From: Limoniibacter endophyticus
GTDB taxonomy: Bacteria > Pseudomonadota > Alphaproteobacteria > Rhizobiales > Rhizobiaceae
NCBI RefSeq assembly: GCF_014652835.1
Contig: NZ_BMZO01000008.1
Span: 185,833 to 249,832, forward strand
Length of the DNA stretch: 64,000 nt
Direction of reading: 5' to 3'
Shown piece by piece: positions 18,381-25,725 of this stretch; the first letter of the stretch is position 1, and each line of letters begins with the position of its first letter. The translations under genes were made by a program, and so were the position numbers. The notes beneath the pieces are model-generated. The model saw only the letters and a program-made list of their open reading frames with translations, was not told where the DNA came from and ran no database searches.

Positions 18381-18426
18381 TTCATTTGCCTGGCGCTACA
18401 ACTGCGCCACCTCATACGGTTGAAAA

Positions 18427-19506
18427 ATGTCACCCAGTTCTCCCGCCGCGAGCTTGAGTACAGGCTCTTTTGCAGGCGACAGGCAGACCCGAGCACAAGT
18501 CACGCTGGCAGCCCTGATCCTGTTGCTCATTGCCGCCTGCTTTGTTTCGCTGGCAACCGGCGCTTCTGGCGTTTCGGCTGGTAATGTTATCTGGTCCTGG
18601 CTTGCAGGTTCCGGGGAGGTGAGTGCACGCGACACGCTCATCATGCGCGACATAAGATTGCCGCGCACTATCCTCGGTGTGCTGGTTGGTGGTTCGCTGG
18701 CGACCTCCGGCGCGATCATGCAGGGTCTGTTCCGCAATCCTTTGGCTGATCCAGGACTCGTCGGTGTCTCGGCCGGTGCCGGATTGTTCGCCATCATTAT
18801 AATCGTTCTGGGAGGTGGAGCGCTTGCACCATTCCTGTTGCCATTCGGCATTTACGCCTTGCCGCTGGGCGCCTTCTTCGGTGGTTTTCTCGTAACTTTC
18901 CTGCTTTACCGTATCGCCACGCGGCAGGGCCGCACCGAGATCGCCACCATGTTGCTCGCAGGCATCGCACTCAGTGCTCTGGCCGGGGCAGTGAGCGGAG
19001 TTATGATCTTTTATGCAAACGATCAGCAATTGCGCGACCTGACTTTCTGGGGACTTGGATCGCTTGCCGGGACCAGCTGGATCAAGATTGCAGCGGCTGG
19101 ACCGATCATTGCTTTATGCCTTGCAACCGCGCCGCTGCTTTCGGGCGGCTTGAACGCGTTGGCATTAGGCGAGGCGGGAGCCGCCCATCTCGGCATTAGC
19201 GTTCAGCAATTGAAATGGGGCGCAATCACCAATGTTGCTGCGGCGGTGGGAGCCTGCGTCGCCGTGACCGGCGGCATAGGTTTCGTCGGTATCGTCGTCC
19301 CGCATTTGCTGCGTCTGGTGATTGGCCCGGACAATCGCTACCTTCTGCCATGTTCCGCATTGCTGGGCGCGAGCCTGTTGCTTCTCGCGGACGCTTTGGC
19401 GCGGGTCATCGTATCGCCTGCCGAGTTGCCCATTGGCATTGTGACGGCTCTGTTCGGCGCGCCGTTTTTCCTCTGGTTGCTTTTGCGCAATCGGCAATTT
19501 TCATGA
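18427..19506 (+). CDS. hmuU: Haem ABC transporter permease
   Basis: A 359-residue FecCD/BtuC-type permease with about ten membrane helices. Family motifs are IRLPRTILGVLVGGSLATSG near residues 75-95, the NPLADPGLVGVSAGAG stretch near 100-115, and GGIGFVGIVVPHLLRL near 280-295 that contacts the ATPase. Ends 10 nt before hmuV. Confidence 0.95.
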   Translation: MSPSSPAASLSTGSFAGDRQTRAQVTLAALILLLIAACFVSLATGASGVSAGNVIWSWLAGSGEVSARDTLIMRDIRLPRTILGVLVGGSLATSGAIMQGLFRNPLADPGLVGVSAGAGLFAIIIIVLGGGALAPFLLPFGIYALPLGAFFGGFLVTFLLYRIATRQGRTEIATMLLAGIALSALAGAVSGVMIFYANDQQLRDLTFWGLGSLAGTSWIKIAAAGPIIALCLATAPLLSGGLNALALGEAGAAHLGISVQQLKWGAITNVAAAVGACVAVTGGIGFVGIVVPHLLRLVIGPDNRYLLPCSALLGASLLLLADALARVIVSPAELPIGIVTALFGAPFFLWLLLRNRQFS

Positions 19507-19516
19507 GGATGAGATC

Positions 19517-20314
19517 ATGATCGAAGCGCGCAATCTTACGGTAAGACGCGGCAATCGCGCAGTTCTGCAAGGGCTGGATTTCTCCGTGCAAGCGGGCGAG
19601 GTAACGGCGATCGTAGGTCCCAACGGTTCGGGAAAATCCACACTGCTGAAGGCCCTGACTGGGGAGTTGGGCTATGAGGGTGAAGTGACCATGCACGGGA
19701 CCCCGCTCTCCTCCTATTCGCCGCGCCAGGCAGCTCAATGGCGCGCCGTCTTGCCACAGTCGGTGGAAATGGCCTTTCCTTTCACCGTGCGCGAGGTCAT
19801 TCGCCTGGGGCTTGAGGGAGGTGTCAGCGGTTTGCGGGGCGAGGCTCTGAAGCAATTGCCGGACCAGGCTCTGCACGCCGTCGATCTCGACGGCTTTTCC
19901 GGGCGTTTCTATCATGAGCTTTCCGGAGGCGAGCAGCAGCGCGTTCAGCTTGCACGCGTTCTCTGTCAGGTTTGGGAACCGGTATGGCAGGGCCGCTCAC
20001 GCCTTCTGTTTCTCGATGAGCCGGTGTCGAGCCTCGATATTCGCCACCAGTTGTTAGTCATGGATGTGGCCCGAGACTTTGCGAGGCGCGGGGGTACGGT
20101 GATCTGCGTGCTGCACGATCTCAATCTCGCTTCCATGGGCGCTGATCGAATCGTGATAATCGGGCAGGGCAAGGTGGCCGCTTCCGGCGCGCCGGAAGAG
20201 GTTCTCAAGGACGATCTTCTGTCGGATGTTTTTTGCTGCGGGCTTCGCGTCGGTTGCGTCCCGCGCGGTATCAAGACTTTCGTCTTGCCGCAGACGGCCC
20301 GTTTTGAAGCCTAA
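19517..20314 (+). CDS. hmuV: Haem ABC transporter ATP-binding protein
   Basis: A 265-residue ABC ATPase: Walker A GPNGSGKST at residues 35-43, signature LSGGEQQRVQLAR near 136-148, Walker B LLFLDEPVSSLD near 163-174, and switch HDLN near 199. Powers haem import through HmuU. GAGGATGAG precedes the ATG. Its stop codon lies inside a hairpin shared with the convergent rirA. Confidence 0.95.
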   Translation: MIEARNLTVRRGNRAVLQGLDFSVQAGEVTAIVGPNGSGKSTLLKALTGELGYEGEVTMHGTPLSSYSPRQAAQWRAVLPQSVEMAFPFTVREVIRLGLEGGVSGLRGEALKQLPDQALHAVDLDGFSGRFYHELSGGEQQRVQLARVLCQVWEPVWQGRSRLLFLDEPVSSLDIRHQLLVMDVARDFARRGGTVICVLHDLNLASMGADRIVIIGQGKVAASGAPEEVLKDDLLSDVFCCGLRVGCVPRGIKTFVLPQTARFEA

Positions 20315-20322
20315 CGGGCCGT
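20294..20322. terminator. Hairpin between convergent hmuV and rirA
   Basis: ACGGCCCGTT and AACGGGCCGT form a 10-bp perfect stem with a 9-nt loop that includes the hmuV stop. No clear T-run on either strand. Confidence 0.5.
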
Positions 20323-20338
20323 TCCCTCAATCAATTGA

Positions 20339-20800
20339 TCAGTTTGCCAGCGCCGGGACGGGCTCGAACGCAATGCCAAGACGGATCTGCATGGCAGCCT
20401 TGTCCGCAACCAGATCGGCAATGCTATGTTTCCCCAGCACCGAGAAAAATGCATTGAGCGCTTCACGCAGCGCACTATTCAGCGCGCAATTGTCGATAAG
20501 CGGACAGTCTGCACCATCTGCTTCGAAGCACTCCGCCATGGCAAAACTTTCCTCCGTGACGCGTACCACGTCGAAAAGACTAATGTCAGCGGCTGCGCGT
20601 CCGAGCCGGACACCGCCATTGCGCCCACGCACCGTCTCTACAAGTTTTGCTTCAACAAGAGGCTGCAAGATCTTGAAAAGGAATAGCTCCGAAACAGAAT
20701 AAGCAGTCGCGATCTCGGGAATGCGGCTCAGCCGCCCTTCATTCGAAGCGCAGTACATGAGGATACGGATCGCGTAATTGGTTTGACGGGTCAGTCGCAT
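20339..20800 (-). CDS. rirA: Rhizobial iron regulator RirA (Rrf2 family)
   Basis: A 153-residue Rrf2 protein. N-terminal winged helix MRLTRQTNYAIRILMYCA through LSRIPEIATAYSVSELFLFK, then TVRGRNGGVRL (wing), and the Fe-S cluster cysteines in AECFEADGADCPLIDNCALN (three Cys at about residues 91, 99 and 105). RirA represses iron-uptake genes when it holds its cluster. It sits convergent to the haem operon it probably controls. An Irr-type box overlaps its promoter. Confidence 0.95.
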   Translation of the reverse strand: MRLTRQTNYAIRILMYCASNEGRLSRIPEIATAYSVSELFLFKILQPLVEAKLVETVRGRNGGVRLGRAAADISLFDVVRVTEESFAMAECFEADGADCPLIDNCALNSALREALNAFFSVLGKHSIADLVADKAAMQIRLGIAFEPVPALAN

Positions 20801-20832
20801 AAATACCCCCGGTGGGTTTATAGAATCCGATC

Positions 20833-20861
20833 TATTTAGAATTATTCCAACAATAATGCAA
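20833..20861 (-). promoter_or_regulatory. rirA promoter with overlapping Irr box (iron control element)
   Basis: Minus strand: TTGCAT (20856-20861), 17-bp spacer, TAAATA (20833-20838). The spacer and -10 contain TTGGAATAATTCTAAA (20835-20850), very close to the Irr iron control element TTTAGAAnnnTTCTAAA. The expected effect is Irr repression of rirA in iron deficiency, as reported for Agrobacterium. GGGGG precedes the rirA ATG. Confidence 0.7.
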
Positions 20862-21040
20862 GAAGTTGGCCTGGAAACTCATGTTTTCGCCTGCATCTTT
20901 CCGTCTGTATTGTGCAACTTGTCTCAAACCTATTCATTTGCCGTTGACCGGTATGCAAAACTGTCTGTTGAAGGGTCTGCTGCAATGCACAATAATACAA
21001 GGGAGTTTGGGAGGGCTCGCAGGCAACCACGAGTTTGGCT

Positions 21041-21631
21041 ATGGCGAACCACTCTGTAACCTCCAAAAGACAGCCGGCCCGGATCAGGCAATTGCGTCCT
21101 TCCGATCTGCCGCGCTACCGCGATCATCTTCTGCGCCTTGACCCTGCGACCCGTCACGACCGTTTCAACGGCTACGTGAACGATGCTTTCCTCATTGCCT
21201 ATGCCGAGCGCTGCTTCAAGGAAGGCGCTACGGTTATCGGTCTGATCCATGATGGCCGTGTTCTAGGCGCGGCCGAGCTTCATGAAATTGCAAATGCGAG
21301 CGTCGCCACGGGCGAAGCGGCCTTCTCCGTCGAGCCGGAAGTACAGGGGCAAGGCATTGGCAGCCAGCTCTTCCAGCGCGTCCTCGCGCACGCATACTCT
21401 CTGGGCTACGAGCAACTCGTTATCACCACGCACTCCAATAACGAGGCTATGAAAAAGCTTGCCCGCAAGTTCAATGCGCGCCTTCGCTTCGAAGATGGCG
21501 AGACGGTTGGCCGCATCGATCTGTCGGACACGGATTCTACTGGCTTTATTGATGCGCTGATCGCTGGCGCCAAGGCCTCGATCATGTCGCTGCGCACCAA
21601 TGGCATCGAGTTCCGCGCACACGCCGCGTGA
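21041..21631 (+). CDS. GNAT-family N-acetyltransferase
   Basis: A 196-residue protein with a GNAT domain: IRQLRPSDLPRYRDHLLRLD at the N-terminus and the acetyl-CoA loop SVEPEVQGQGIGSQLFQRVL near residues 90-110. Substrate unknown. The ATG at 21041 has only a weak GAG upstream. The length and the C-terminal tail resemble bacterial GNATs annotated next to stress genes, but I cannot name a role. Confidence 0.85.
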   Translation: MANHSVTSKRQPARIRQLRPSDLPRYRDHLLRLDPATRHDRFNGYVNDAFLIAYAERCFKEGATVIGLIHDGRVLGAAELHEIANASVATGEAAFSVEPEVQGQGIGSQLFQRVLAHAYSLGYEQLVITTHSNNEAMKKLARKFNARLRFEDGETVGRIDLSDTDSTGFIDALIAGAKASIMSLRTNGIEFRAHAA

Positions 21632-21738
21632 TCTCTTTTCGGCGTGTGCATTTCCTGGAAATTCGAATTATACGCCGTGCGGGCGCGCGTAATCAGAAAA
21701 GAGTGCGCGAAACATCGCGCCATCTTTTCTGTGTCCAG

Positions 21739-22437
21739 TCAGATGGCATTGCCGATCGTGATCTCGATCTGGCTGAAGCCATCGACACCGCCCTTGACGA
21801 CATCGCCTGGAACGAGGGTCGTGACACCTGCGGGTGTACCCGTGTAGATCAGGTCGCCAGGGCGCAGTTCAACCGATTGGCTGCAAATCGAAATGATGTC
21901 CGGGATCGGCCAGATCAGATCGGCCAAATCGCCGTCCTGGCGTAGCTCATCATTTACTGTAAGCCAGATACGGCCGGACGAAGGATGGCTGCCGTTCTTG
22001 ATTGGAGCGATTGCGCCGCAGGGAGCGGACTGATCGAAGCCTTTCGCCCAATCCCAGGGATGCCCCTGTTTTTTCGCCTTGGTCTGCAAATCGCGCCGGG
22101 TCAGATCGATCCCGACACCATAGCCCCAGACGTGATCCAGCGCGCGTTCGCGGTCGATGTCGAAGCCGCCAGTGCCGATGGCAACCACTAATTCGATTTC
22201 ATGCTGGAGATCACGTGTCAGAGGAGGATGGGGAATGACCGAGCCGCTGTCGACGACCGCATCGGCGGGTTTAGAGAAGAAGAAGGGCGGTTCGCGATCC
22301 GGATCGGAACCCATTTCGCGCGCGTGGTCGGCATAATTGCGGCCGACGCAGAAAACCCGGCGCACAGGGAAGCGCTTGTCTGACCCTTCGATCATAACGG
22401 AGGGGCAGGCAGGCGTTTCTATAACGTATTCAGGCAT
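21739..22437 (-). CDS. Fumarylacetoacetate hydrolase family protein
   Basis: A 232-residue single-domain FAH-fold enzyme. FCVGRNYADHAREMG at residues 29-43, then FFFSKPADAV, the metal-binding HEIELVVAIG (Glu-x-Glu at about 80-82) and LIYTGTPAGV near 200. Closest known activities are fumarylpyruvate hydrolase or acylpyruvase, which split diketo acids. No aromatic degradation genes are nearby, so a house-cleaning acylpyruvase/oxaloacetate decarboxylase role is equally possible. Confidence 0.88.
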   Translation of the reverse strand: MPEYVIETPACPSVMIEGSDKRFPVRRVFCVGRNYADHAREMGSDPDREPPFFFSKPADAVVDSGSVIPHPPLTRDLQHEIELVVAIGTGGFDIDRERALDHVWGYGVGIDLTRRDLQTKAKKQGHPWDWAKGFDQSAPCGAIAPIKNGSHPSSGRIWLTVNDELRQDGDLADLIWPIPDIISICSQSVELRPGDLIYTGTPAGVTTLVPGDVVKGGVDGFSQIEITIGNAI

Positions 22438-22522
22438 ATGAATTCTCGGTCATGTGAATAATGGGGGCATGACCTTGTGGCACGTTTCGTCAACGACTTC
22501 CAGCGCGTCGCAGCAAGCCACT

Positions 22523-22559
22523 AAAAAAGCGGTCCGGATCGTTAACATCCAGACCGCTT
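22523..22559 (-). terminator. Strong intrinsic terminator of the DoxX gene
   Basis: On the minus strand AAGCGGTC and GACCGCTT pair, with GGAT/ATCC extending the stem, and six T residues follow. Starts 20 nt after the stop of the DoxX gene. Confidence 0.85.
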
Positions 22560-22578
22560 CGGTAAGATTACGGATCGG

Positions 22579-23031
22579 TTAGAACTGCCGTCCGATCTTT
22601 GCATCGATCGAGTGGGCATTTGCACCGCGGATCGCGAAGAAGAACAGGGCAGCAGCCCAGATGATTGATTTTTCTGCCCCGGCGAGCCCTTCGGCTTTCA
22701 CGATCCAATGGAAGTAAACGGTGACGAGCAGAACGATGGTGCCCGCAAAGGCCGCCGGTCGGGTCAGCAGACCGATGGCGATGAGGATACCGCCGAAAAA
22801 CTCAGTGGCCGAAAGAAGAGGCGACCAGAACACGCCGGGATAAAAACCCAGGCTTTCAACCATCCCGGCGGCGCCGAACGGATTGGTGATCTTGCCGAAG
22901 CCGTGCGTCACCAGCAGTACGCCGACCACGACACGCAGCAAAGTTTCCGCGAAGGGCGAGAGGGAGGCGTAGAGGCCGCCGAGGGCCGGGACGAAGAGGC
23001 TGGAGGAACTAGGCTGGGGCGTATCGCTCAT
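22579..23031 (-). CDS. DoxX family membrane protein
   Basis: A 150-residue protein with four predicted membrane helices: LLRVVVGVLLVTHGFGKI near residue 30, FFGGILIAIGLL near 75, TIVLLVTVYFHW near 100, IIWAAALFFFAI near 125. The VGxxxxxHGxxK signature of DoxX is present. Start chosen at MSDTPQPSSSS, with CAGGAA upstream; a longer frame to 23097 lacks a site. DoxX proteins are linked to quinone and redox functions but no specific role can be read here. Confidence 0.85.
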   Translation of the reverse strand: MSDTPQPSSSSLFVPALGGLYASLSPFAETLLRVVVGVLLVTHGFGKITNPFGAAGMVESLGFYPGVFWSPLLSATEFFGGILIAIGLLTRPAAFAGTIVLLVTVYFHWIVKAEGLAGAEKSIIWAAALFFFAIRGANAHSIDAKIGRQF

Positions 23032-23164
23032 GGGAGGGTTCCTGAAATTGCGTTGACCTTCAATTGCCATAGCCGCGGGTTTGGGCAAGCCGTGCATTGG
23101 TAAACACAGTGTTTAGTTACAATGACGCATATGTGAAGAGACGAGGGATCTCAGGCGCCTGCGG

Positions 23165-23872
23165 CTAGTCGTAAAGAATGACCCGATTGCCCCGCAATTC
23201 GAACGAGGAAAGCGTGTTGATGAAGCTCATGCCTATCAATGTCTCGTGCAGGCTGCCCGGTTTGGCGACATAAACGCGCTGGCTCCCGCGCGTAATATCA
23301 CCAATTTTCAGCTCGTCTATACGAGCGGCTGCAACGAATGTTGTTCCGTTCGCTGTCGAGACGGGCACGTCATACGCGATATTTTCCGTGTCGATGCCGG
23401 AGGCCTTTGCGTCCCGCGTGGTAAGCAATGTAGTTGATGCGCCTGTGTCGAGCAGCGCCCGGATCGTAGTCCCATTGATCTCCGCACGCACGAAAAAGTG
23501 ACCGGTTGAGTCGCGGTCGACCATCATCCGTTTGCGTCCCGTCTCATCCGGACCGAGTGCGACCGGCGTGCCATCCAGGAAGCCTGCACCAACTCGCGAT
23601 GCGATTTCATTGAGTTCGAAGCGATACTGGTACCCCGCCGCAAGCAGCACGGCGAAGAGGAGCCAGATCGCGATGTTGCGGCCGAAATCACCAAGCTTGA
23701 ACTGGCGCAGGCTCAGGCTCGACAAGAGAAGCACAGCGAGAACAACCAGATAAATGCCCCGTACGATGCGGTCGTTTTCCGGCGTCACCCATTCCGATGT
23801 GTCCTGACTGAAAAAGAAATAGCCAAGCACAGCCGCTGCGAGGACGATGATTATGAAAATTGGGTTCTTCAA
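23165..23872 (-). CDS. Retropepsin-like aspartic protease of the TIGR02281 type
   Basis: A 235-residue membrane-anchored protein. Two or three N-terminal helices (NPIFIIIVLAAAVLGYFFF; IYLVVLAVLLLSSLSL; IAIWLLFAVLLAAGYQY) are followed by a clan AA protease domain with the active-site ALLDTGASTTLLT near residue 145. The start is taken as TTG at 23872 (GGAG 9 nt upstream) because upstream frame overlaps the divergent CobT-like gene. Such proteins often stand next to cobT in Rhizobiales; the link is unexplained. Confidence 0.8.
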   Translation of the reverse strand: MKNPIFIIIVLAAAVLGYFFFSQDTSEWVTPENDRIVRGIYLVVLAVLLLSSLSLRQFKLGDFGRNIAIWLLFAVLLAAGYQYRFELNEIASRVGAGFLDGTPVALGPDETGRKRMMVDRDSTGHFFVRAEINGTTIRALLDTGASTTLLTTRDAKASGIDTENIAYDVPVSTANGTTFVAAARIDELKIGDITRGSQRVYVAKPGSLHETLIGMSFINTLSSFELRGNRVILYD

Positions 23873-24023
23873 CGACGACTCCGCGAAACAGCTTATCAGA
23901 AAAGATGTGGGACCTGATACAGAGGTGGTCAATAAGCAGTTAGCTGGACAAAGGTGACGCTTGCAATTGTAACTGGGGTCAAAGCGGTCTATTTGCCTGC
24001 CGACCAACTGATGGAAAGAACAC

Positions 24024-25010
24024 ATGACCAGCGGCCTGCCCTTTGATGATATCCGCAACCTTGTAAAGAGCTTTGGCGACCTCGACGAAGATGCGCGCCG
24101 TCAGGTTCTGTCACGCTACCGGATCTACGGCCCGGCTTCCTTCTCTACCGGCCGCATCGAGCAGGTTGCGGCACAGATGGCCGCTATATTCGGGCGCACA
24201 AGCTTTGCGATCAGCCGTCCGCTCGTCGCCGTTTTTGCTGCAAATCATGAAATCGCCAATCGCGGAGTTTCGCCGCGGACTATGGAAATGACGGCGCAGA
24301 ATGTCGGCCTTTGCGGCGCGGGGCAGGCACCGGTCAGCGCCATCTGTGCGCAGGCTGATATGGGGCTGAAGGTTTTGGACCTCGCGCTCGAATACCCAAC
24401 GGCAGATATTTCCAAGGAAGCGGCCTTTGATGAACGCGACTGTGCCGCAACCATTGCGTTCGGGATGGAAACGATTGCGGGCGGAATCGATCTGCTTTGC
24501 ATCGGCGATATAGGCGTCGGCAACTCGACAGTATCCGGTGCTTTGCTTGCCGCTCTTCTCGGCGGGCGTGGCGCTGATTGGGTGGGGCCGGGTTCCGGCG
24601 CAGATGAGCGTGTCATGGCGCGCAAGGCCGAACTGATCGATGCGGCGCTCGATCTGAATGGTGGCAACCTGAAGGACCCGCTGGAAGCCCTCCGTCGTGT
24701 AGGCGGTCGAGAAATTGCCGCTATCGTCGGCGCGATCGTTGCTGCCCGCGCCGAGCGCATCCCTGTCGTCATCAGCGGCCTGCCTGCAATTGCTGCGGCT
24801 GCGGTTTTGCATCGCATGTCTCCAGCCGCAATCAGTCATTGCGTTCTGGCCGATCTTCCGCCGGAAGCCGGTGCAGTCAAAGCCGCCGAAATCCTGGAGC
24901 TGGAGCCGATCCTAAATCTTTCCGTGCCGAATGCCGCAGGTGCTCAGGCCGCGCTCGCTGGTTCTGTACTGCGCTCGGTTGCAGCATCTGTGCCGCATAT
25001 GGCATCCTGA
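24024..25010 (+). CDS. Divergent CobT-like (nicotinate mononucleotide:base phosphoribosyltransferase family) protein
   Basis: A 328-residue CobT homologue: SRPLVAVFAANH at residues 64-75, DERDCAATIAFGMETIAGG at 136-154, DWVGPGSG at 185-192, GGREIAAIVGAIVAAR at 227-242. Canonical CobT activates 5,6-dimethylbenzimidazole for B12 assembly. Here both glutamates shown to be catalytic in Salmonella CobT are changed: the GEMGIGNTT motif reads GDIGVGNST (Asp162), and the RLGEGTGA loop is replaced by NLSVPNAAGA (about 298-307). The N-terminal TKPPGSLG motif is also lost. It is therefore probably inactive or altered; a true cobT may lie elsewhere in the genome. Divergent from the retropepsin gene. Confidence 0.8.
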   Translation: MTSGLPFDDIRNLVKSFGDLDEDARRQVLSRYRIYGPASFSTGRIEQVAAQMAAIFGRTSFAISRPLVAVFAANHEIANRGVSPRTMEMTAQNVGLCGAGQAPVSAICAQADMGLKVLDLALEYPTADISKEAAFDERDCAATIAFGMETIAGGIDLLCIGDIGVGNSTVSGALLAALLGGRGADWVGPGSGADERVMARKAELIDAALDLNGGNLKDPLEALRRVGGREIAAIVGAIVAARAERIPVVISGLPAIAAAAVLHRMSPAAISHCVLADLPPEAGAVKAAEILELEPILNLSVPNAAGAQAALAGSVLRSVAASVPHMAS

Positions 25011-25066
25011 TCTCACCTTGCGAACCATAGTCTCTTATTAGCAACATCCGTCTCGGTAAGAGTTCA

Positions 25067-25074
25067 TTAACCAT
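25067..25074 (+). promoter_or_regulatory. CtrA half-site-like TTAACCAT upstream of the lipid A deacylase gene
   Basis: TTAACCAT is one of the two described CtrA recognition forms, here about 73 bp upstream of the gene start. A single 8-mer can occur by chance. Confidence 0.2.
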
Positions 25075-25146
25075 AACAGCATCATGAAATATGTAGCGCG
25101 AATCAATGAAGCGATTTCATTATTGCGCTATCTTGAGAGGGGTTTC

Positions 25147-25725
25147 ATGATGCGTTTGGCCCGCATTTTCGTGCTGTCGACTGCAATTTTCGGCGCTGTG
25201 AGCGCTGCCAATGCCGAGGACGGATTTCTTGGAGGAGTCCAGTTCGGCAGGAATGCCGATCACTGGGAGTTGCGCGGCGGTGCCGGTGCATACGATGTGG
25301 GTCCTTTCTCCGTCCAGAGCTTCAATGGCGTCACGCTGAATGCCGAAGTTCTGGCTCCGTCACCTGATTTCCTTTCCGGAATCGGATCACCACGTCCTTA
25401 TTTGGGCATGGATCTGGCGTTTTCAGACCATGAAATTCACGCGTTCTATGGCGGCGTGAACTGGGAAGCCTATTGGACCCAGCGTTTCTATACCGGCTTC
25501 AGTGTAGGCGGGGCGTTCGTTTCCGATCAGACCAAGACTAATGATTTGGGAGAACAGAAGGATCTTGGTTCGAAGGTTCTGTTCCATTTGCAGGCCAGCG
25601 TAGGCTTCGACATTACGCCAAACTGGACGACGCAAGTCTATCTGAACCATTTTTCGAACGCGAACCTCGCCGATTCCAATGACGGCCTGGAATCCTTTGG
25701 TTTCCGTATCGGTTATCGCTTCTAA
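25147..25725 (+). CDS. PagL-type acyloxyacyl hydrolase (lipid A 3-O-deacylase)
   Basis: A 192-residue outer-membrane beta-barrel enzyme that removes the 3-O acyl chain of lipid A. Signal peptide RLARIFVLSTAIFGAVSAANA, cleaved before EDGF. The PagL catalytic motif is visible as NHFSNANL (His-Ser pair near residues 171-173) with Glu in GLESFGFRIGYRF, ending in Phe as barrel proteins do. Start at the first of two ATGs, with GAGAGGGG 7 nt upstream. Its stop codon abuts the stop of the convergent kinase gene without any gap. Confidence 0.85.
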   Translation: MMRLARIFVLSTAIFGAVSAANAEDGFLGGVQFGRNADHWELRGGAGAYDVGPFSVQSFNGVTLNAEVLAPSPDFLSGIGSPRPYLGMDLAFSDHEIHAFYGGVNWEAYWTQRFYTGFSVGGAFVSDQTKTNDLGEQKDLGSKVLFHLQASVGFDITPNWTTQVYLNHFSNANLADSNDGLESFGFRIGYRF

